From positions 1 through 9,771 of the forward strand of contig JAJZZT010000507.1 in the NCBI GenBank assembly GCA_021797415.1: a stretch of 9,771 bases of DNA. Reading direction: 5' to 3'. Under the pieces are notes generated by a model. The model ran no database searches. It was not told the DNA's origin and was given only the letters and a program-made list of their open reading frames with translations. This stretch comes from Bacillota bacterium (GTDB lineage Bacteria > Bacillota > Bacilli > Alicyclobacillales > SLC66). Numbering within the stretch: the first letter of the stretch is position 1; the number at the start of each line of letters is the position of its first letter. This document shows positions 6,181 to 9,771 of the stretch, piece by piece. The position numbers and the translations under genes were made by a program.

Positions 6181-6837
6181 GTGTCTCATATGGATATCGA
6201 CGATCTGGAATTTGTGCATCGCTTTGTTCCCGCGGCTCCCGCTTTTCAGCCGGTATCTCCGGCGCGGCAGACTCCGGCCTTGGTGTTGCTGCACGGTACG
6301 GGCGGCGACGAAGAAGACCTCATTCCCTTCGCGCGGATGGTCGCCCCCGGCGCGGCGCTGCTGGGGATACGCGGCAAGGAACTGGAGGGGAACGCGTCAC
6401 GCTTCTTCCGTCGCGTATCGCCCGGCATCTTCGACGAAACGAATCTGATCTTCCGCACCCATGAACTGGCGCACTTTCTCTCCCTGGCGATCGAGGAGTA
6501 CAGTCTTCCGATGAAACGCATCATCGCGCTCGGCTACTCCAATGGCGCGAACATGGCTGCCAGCCTGCTGCTGCTTGCGCCGGAAATCCTGTCCGGCGCC
6601 GTGCTGCTGCGCGCGATGGTCCCATTTGTTCCGGCCGTCATGCCCGATTTGCGCGGCAAACGCGCGCTCATCGAATCCGGCCGTCAAGATTCGGTTGTGC
6701 CGGAAAACGGAGCGCGGCGCCTGAAGGCGTTGATCTCGGAAGCAGGCGCCGATGTCACGCACCATTGGAACGACGCGGAACACGGATTGACACAGGCTGA
6801 CATCCTGGCGACGCGCGCATGGCTTTGGAATGAATGA
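6181..6837 (+). CDS. mhqD: Alpha/beta hydrolase, MhqD-like (phospholipase/carboxylesterase family)
   Basis: A 218-residue alpha/beta hydrolase of the phospholipase/carboxylesterase family. It carries the oxyanion region 'LLHGTGGDEEDLIPFA', the segment 'FFRRVSPGIFDETNLIFRTHEL', the nucleophile S120 in 'GYSNGAN', the acid D170 and the base H201 in 'DAEHGLT'. Length and these blocks match B. subtilis MhqD, a hydrolase induced by methylhydroquinone. Its exact substrate there is not well defined. It has no signal peptide or membrane segment, so it is cytosolic. GTG 6181 is only 3 bases from GGGAGG (6172-6177), while the in-frame ATG at 6190 is 12 bases away; either may be used, and the two proteins differ by three residues. 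In B. subtilis mhqD is repressed by the MarR-type MhqR; here the neighbour is an HxlR-type regulator. The 106-base gap after it shows no clear terminator. Confidence 0.9.
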   Translation: MSHMDIDDLEFVHRFVPAAPAFQPVSPARQTPALVLLHGTGGDEEDLIPFARMVAPGAALLGIRGKELEGNASRFFRRVSPGIFDETNLIFRTHELAHFLSLAIEEYSLPMKRIIALGYSNGANMAASLLLLAPEILSGAVLLRAMVPFVPAVMPDLRGKRALIESGRQDSVVPENGARRLKALISEAGADVTHHWNDAEHGLTQADILATRAWLWNE

Positions 6838-6943
6838 CCATTGGCACTTGACCCTTGGTTTTGATCGAGCGGAAAATAAAGTGATGCTGTGCCGGTATAT
6901 TTTGATATATTGATGGGGAAAGCGCGAGAGGAGCCACAGTGAG

Positions 6944-7675
6944 ATGAGCCAGCAGAGCCAGAGCAGGACGAGCCAGGAAGAGCCGAGCGCGGGATTGGGC
7001 CTTGAACGCATCGTATTTCTCGGACGGACATGGGAGGAGTACCTGCTCATGTTCGACCTTTCGCCAGAGGATATGGCGCAACGCACCATTCTCGACTGCC
7101 CTGCGGGCGCATGCGCATTCACCGCCCGCGCCAATCGCCGCGGCATCGCCGCAACGGCGGCCGACATCGCCTACCGCCATCCGGTGGATGAGCTCGAACC
7201 CAAAGGAAAACGGGATCTCGAACACGTCATGCAGTCCATGGACGCATCGGAACGGCAGTACGAATGGGGCTATTTCAGGAATGTCGGCGAACTGAGAGCG
7301 GCGCGCAGCGCGGCGCTCGCCGAAACCATCGCAGACATGCGCGCGCACGGGCGGGAGCGCTACGTGCCCGCGACCTTGCCCGAATTGCCGTTTGCCGACG
7401 GACAGTTTGACCTGACGCTGTCCGCGCACTTTCTGTTCATGTACGCGGACAGGCTGGACCACGCCTTTCACCTCGCCACGCTGGCGGAACTGATGCGGGT
7501 GACGCGGGAGGAGGTCCGCATCTTCCCCACCGTGGATCTGGAAAGCCGACGATATCCCCACATGGATGACCTGATCTCCTTTGCCTCCGGTCTTGGCTGG
7601 CGGGCACAGGAGGTTCGGGTCGGCTATGAATTCCAGAAACAGGCGAACACCCTGTTGAAACTGACCGCGCAATGA
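6944..7675 (+). CDS. SAM-dependent methyltransferase-like protein with a variant motif I
   Basis: A 243-residue protein with a Rossmann-type methyltransferase layout. After a Ser/Gln-rich N-terminal tail (1-18), motif I reads 'ILDCPAGACAFTA' (49-61) rather than the usual D-x-G-x-G-x-G. An acidic position follows ('ATAADIAY', D74), then the post-core 'LPFADGQFDLTLSAHFLFMY' (148-167) and a motif III-like 'LAELMRVTREEVRIFPTVD'. I remember related annotated methyltransferases with this 'LDCPAGA' form, so it is probably a functional subfamily; the substrate is unknown. The ATG at 6944 has AGAGGAG (6927-6933) 10 bases upstream. The preceding intergenic stretch is AT-rich with two TATATT boxes (6896 and 6906) but no convincing -35. 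The stop codon overlaps an ATG (7672) in the frame of the epimerase gene, suggesting an operon with it. The long minus-strand frame over the same bases has no recognisable protein features. Confidence 0.85.
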   Translation: MSQQSQSRTSQEEPSAGLGLERIVFLGRTWEEYLLMFDLSPEDMAQRTILDCPAGACAFTARANRRGIAATAADIAYRHPVDELEPKGKRDLEHVMQSMDASERQYEWGYFRNVGELRAARSAALAETIADMRAHGRERYVPATLPELPFADGQFDLTLSAHFLFMYADRLDHAFHLATLAELMRVTREEVRIFPTVDLESRRYPHMDDLISFASGLGWRAQEVRVGYEFQKQANTLLKLTAQ

Positions 7676-7743
7676 CGCCGCCGGGTTCCGGGCTAATGTC
7701 AAAATCCGCGCAGCGCGACAAAGCGGCGAAGGAGTGCGTCACA

Positions 7744-8664
7744 GTGGCGGATATCATGATCGCGGGCGGTACGGGCTTCATCGGCACACGCTTGACGCAG
7801 GCCCTTGCGGCGCGCGGATTCGGCGTCATTCACCTGCGGCATCAGGGACAGGCAAAGTCTGGCCCGCCACAGGCGGCCGTGCGGTCCATCACCTACGCAG
7901 AACTGGCCGCCGCCGGACCGGACAGCCATGACGCGGCGGCTGTCGTCAATCTCGCAGGCCGGTCCATCAGCAAGGGGCGCTGGACAGCCGCGCAAAAACG
8001 GCAGATCCTCGACACCCGCCTGCGCGCGACCGAGGCCGTCGCCAACGCCATCACACGCGGCGCAGTGCGCCCCGCCGTCCTGGTGAGTGCGTCGGCCGTC
8101 GGCTATTACGGTACGAGCCCCTCGCGCACGTTCACTGAAGAGGACGGGCCTGCCGCGCCTGATTTTCTGGCGACCGTGTGTTCGCGGTGGGAGCAGGCCG
8201 CCCGCGCCGTTGAGCCTTTAGGCGTGCGCGTCGTCCTGGCCAGGTTCGGCGTGGTCCTTGGCAGCGGCGGCGCGCTGGGTCCGCTCGTCCTGCCCTATCG
8301 CCTGCATGCCGGGGGACCGCTTGGCAGCGGCGTCCAAGCTGTCTCCTGGATCCACATCGACGACGCGATCGCGCTTCTCCTGTGGCTGCTCGATCGCGCG
8401 GACCTGTCCGGCCCGGTCAACATCACGGCGCCCGACCCGGTCACGATGAATGAACTAGGCCGGGAAATCGCCGCCGTCCTGCACACCCGGCACTGGCTGC
8501 CGACGCCCGCATGGGTGCTGCGCGCCGCCCTGGGAGGAAAAGCGGACATGATCCTGACCGGCCAGCGGGTGATCCCGCAAAAGGCGCTGCGCGCCGGGTT
8601 CACATTCCGCCATCCCGAGTTGCGCAGCGCGCTGCGCGACCTGCTTGGCAAGGAGGAGGGATGA
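7744..8664 (+). CDS. TIGR01777-family SDR epimerase (YfcH/YfhF-like)
   Basis: A 306-residue extended short-chain dehydrogenase/reductase of the TIGR01777 type. The Rossmann dinucleotide motif is 'GGTGFIG' (8-14). The family blocks 'VVNLAGRSISKGRWTAAQKRQILDTRL' (about 67-93), 'VSASAVGYYG' (114-123, Y121 in the catalytic region), 'RFGVVLGSGGALG' and 'SWIHIDDA' follow. A C-terminal DUF1731-like segment contains 'LTGQRVIPQKALRAGFTFRHPELRSALRDLL'. Members bind NAD(P); their substrate is not known, and old labels as cell-division inhibitors are unreliable. I place the start at the GTG at 7744, which begins directly at the family N-terminus and has AAGGAG (7729-7734) 9 bases upstream. The frame also contains an ATG at 7672 that overlaps the previous stop by ATGA and would add 24 residues without family similarity. 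It converges on the methyltransferase gene downstream. Confidence 0.9.
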   Translation: MADIMIAGGTGFIGTRLTQALAARGFGVIHLRHQGQAKSGPPQAAVRSITYAELAAAGPDSHDAAAVVNLAGRSISKGRWTAAQKRQILDTRLRATEAVANAITRGAVRPAVLVSASAVGYYGTSPSRTFTEEDGPAAPDFLATVCSRWEQAARAVEPLGVRVVLARFGVVLGSGGALGPLVLPYRLHAGGPLGSGVQAVSWIHIDDAIALLLWLLDRADLSGPVNITAPDPVTMNELGREIAAVLHTRHWLPTPAWVLRAALGGKADMILTGQRVIPQKALRAGFTFRHPELRSALRDLLGKEEG

Positions 8665-8715
8665 GGTCTTCCCTGTTTCCGAAAATGATGAGGGATAGGG
8701 TCTTCACTGTTCCCG
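8665..8715. repeat. Imperfect 17-bp direct repeat in a convergent junction
   Basis: GGTCTTCCCTGTTTCCG (8665-8681) and GGTCTTCACTGTTCCCG (8699-8715) agree at 15 of 17 bases with a 34-base period. The first copy starts one base after the epimerase stop. The second contains the minus-strand methyltransferase stop codon (8704-8706). This looks like an old tandem duplication covering the junction of the two convergent genes. No clear terminator hairpin is visible in the 39-base gap. Confidence 0.5.
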
Positions 8716-9477
8716 GGGCGCCCATGAGATCAGGGCCACCCGATGGGTTCGGGGTTGCATGAACTCTTCGCGCCGCTCCTGCAGGATCTGGTTCAAGCGC
8801 TCCGTCGCCTCCGCGTCGCCTTCAATTCGCAGTCTGCGCGCCAGCATCGGAAGGGCCTCCTTCGGGTCCGACCAGCGTGGACCAAACGGCTCTGGGAAGA
8901 TGCGCACATCCGCCATGATCCCCGCGTTCAGGAGTTGGGGATAAATGTCGGCAAACACCGGCATGTGCGGTGGTGATTCATGGGGACGGAACAGCGGCCA
9001 CAGCGGCGCCAGGAATCCCATCAGAGGATCGACATGGACCGCGATAACGCAGCGCCGTTTCGCCGCCCGCTCCATGGCCTGCGCAAACCCGGCCACATTC
9101 TCGGAGAACTGGATGACAAACGCGGCCAGTACGACCTCCGCCCGAAGCGAATCCTGAAGCGGCCACGCCGCCTGGATGACCGTGACGCGGTCCGCCACGT
9201 CCCGTTGCCGGAGCGCATCGTTCAGATGCGACAACATCTCCTCCGACGGTTCAATCGCGGTGACACGGCACTCCGCTTTCGCAAGCGGACCGGTGAACCG
9301 CCCCACTCCGGCGCCGATGTCGAGCACGGTCCGTTCCCCGGCGAGCTGCGCCATCACTTCTTGATAGATTGGCGATTGGGTGACATCCATACTCTCGCTC
9401 GACCGTTTCAGGCCCTCCGCCATCATCGCCATATCGCCAAACGCCCGTCCGGGTCGCATCATCGGTTCGCTGGTCAT
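8704..9477 (-). CDS. Class I SAM-dependent methyltransferase
   Basis: A 257-residue class I methyltransferase. After an N-terminal helical region with several methionines, motif I is canonical, 'VLDIGAGVGRFTGPLA' (51-66), followed by the acidic SAM-ribose residue in 'VTAIEPSEEML' (E76), motif II-like 'AEVVLAAFVIQF' and motif III-like 'RRCVIAVHVD'. The C-terminal third ('PLWPLFRPHESPPHMPVF' and beyond) should form the acceptor-binding lid; I cannot name the substrate. The ATG at 9477 has GAGGG (9486-9490) 8 bases upstream. A CATAAT box on the minus strand (9501-9506) could be its -10, but I see no good -35. It is a monocistronic gene convergent with the epimerase. It is unlike the variant methyltransferase at 6944 in motif I, so the two are not recent duplicates. 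The plus-strand frame opposite it is Arg/Pro/His-rich and not a gene. Confidence 0.9.
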   Translation of the reverse strand: MTSEPMMRPGRAFGDMAMMAEGLKRSSESMDVTQSPIYQEVMAQLAGERTVLDIGAGVGRFTGPLAKAECRVTAIEPSEEMLSHLNDALRQRDVADRVTVIQAAWPLQDSLRAEVVLAAFVIQFSENVAGFAQAMERAAKRRCVIAVHVDPLMGFLAPLWPLFRPHESPPHMPVFADIYPQLLNAGIMADVRIFPEPFGPRWSDPKEALPMLARRLRIEGDAEATERLNQILQERREEFMQPRTHRVALISWAPREQ

Positions 9478-9547
9478 TTCGACATCCCTCTCCCCTGCGG
9501 ATTATGGGGAATCTGTGATAAAATTCCCTGTCCATTCCTACCTGAAA

Positions 9548-9702
9548 AAGCCTGTTCAAAAAGGGGACAGGTAAGATTCGCGCAGGGCAAGGAAGCAAGC
9601 CAGAAATGCGGACCGAGCGTACGTTTTGGGGTACGTGAGGGAGCATTTCTGGCGATGACGCAGCCATGCGCCAAAGAGTTCTTGCCCCTTTTTGAACAAC
9701 CT
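9548..9702. mobile_element. MITE-like palindromic repeat element, non-coding
   Basis: A non-coding element of about 155 bases. The ends are inverted repeats: AGCCTGTTCAAAAAGGGG (9549-9566) and the reverse complement of 9685-9702, agreeing at 16 of 18 bases with a perfect 14-base core. Inside is a perfect 11-bp hairpin, GCCAGAAATGC (9599-9609) with GCATTTCTGGC (9643-9653). Nested in that is CGTAC (9618-9622) with GTACG (9631-9635) around an 8-base loop. GGGCAAG (9585-9591) can also pair with CTTGCCC (9681-9687). CTGAAA occurs on both flanks (9542-9547 and 9703-9708), a possible target-site duplication. No transposase is encoded. A copy of one end lies at 4087-4101. I recall similar TTCAAAAAG-ended palindromes in Bacillales genomes but cannot verify a family name. 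It may instead be a structured RNA or REP-like repeat. The flanks, 9478-9547 and 9709-9771, show no gene. Confidence 0.65.
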
Positions 9703-9771
9703 CTGAAAGATAGTCCGACACGCTCTTATGATACTCCGTTCGGATGAAGGGTTATAGTCCTTTCCGCATTG

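Noticed and set aside
6896..6909. TATAT-TTTG-ATATA dyad upstream of the methyltransferase as an operator
   Set aside because: Arms of only five A/T bases are too weak to distinguish from an AT-rich promoter region.
6838..6943. Possible terminator around CCATTGG/CCTTGG and a promoter from TTGACC at 6848
   Set aside because: Pairing is short and irregular, and no -10 box lies at an acceptable distance from TTGACC.
6755..7702. Long minus-strand open frame (315 codons) opposite the variant methyltransferase
   Set aside because: The plus-strand frame has recognisable methyltransferase motifs, a ribosome-binding site and operon context; the minus frame is Arg/His/Gly-rich without any motif and reflects high GC content.
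8980..9747. Plus-strand open frame (255 codons) over the right-hand methyltransferase and the repeat element
   Set aside because: It is antisense to a gene with canonical SAM motifs, runs on through the non-coding palindromic element, and is rich in Arg, Pro and His as expected for a shadow frame.
9709..9771. Promoter with TATGAT at 9727 for a gene beyond the right edge
   Set aside because: No credible -35 at 16-18 bases and no downstream gene visible to support it.

Overview
The window looks like chromosomal DNA of a high-GC, spore-forming Bacillales bacterium. I would guess the Alicyclobacillaceae or relatives, but the sequence does not fix this. The reasons are: a cell-surface protein with a C-terminal SLH-domain block, strong Firmicutes-type Shine-Dalgarno sequences (for example a full AAAGGAGGTGA), several GTG starts, a tiny one-helix membrane protein of the YjcZ kind behind a possible mother-cell sigma promoter, and close resemblance of three genes to the Bacillus subtilis quinone-stress genes catR/yodB, mhqO-type dioxygenase and mhqD.

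Layout. (1) 1-1749, +: the 3' part of a large secreted protein with YcdB/PepSY-like repeats and SLH domains, cut by the left edge. (2) 1815-3976, +: an OmpR-type response regulator and its membrane histidine kinase, overlapping by ATGA, followed by a perfect 15-bp hairpin. (3) 4105-4501: a small CDGSH iron-sulfur protein on the minus strand, divergent from a 33-residue membrane peptide on the plus strand. (4) 4685-6837: a quinone/aromatic-stress cluster. A CatR/YodB-like HxlR regulator and a PcpA/MhqO-type ring-cleaving dioxygenase form a minus-strand operon, and an MhqD-like alpha/beta hydrolase is transcribed divergently. (5) 6944-8664, +: an unusual SAM methyltransferase-like protein followed by a TIGR01777-type SDR/epimerase. 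(6) 8704-9477, -: a canonical class I SAM methyltransferase. (7) 9548-9702: a non-coding, palindromic, MITE-like element with 18-bp terminal inverted repeats and a possible 6-bp target duplication. A lone copy of one end lies beside the CDGSH gene.

How the parts work together. The clearest functional unit is region 4. The regulator keeps the N-terminal cysteine that senses quinones in CatR/YodB, and it lies next to two detoxification enzymes whose B. subtilis counterparts are spread over several operons under different repressors. Region 2 is a complete two-component system, possibly cotranscribed with the surface protein upstream because no terminator is visible between them. Regions 5 and 6 are ordinary accessory enzymes of unknown substrate. 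I found no tRNA, rRNA, CRISPR array, intact transposase or phage gene. I see no convincing evidence of a wholly new system. The best leads are the repeat element, the compact quinone cluster and the CxxC tail of the surface protein.
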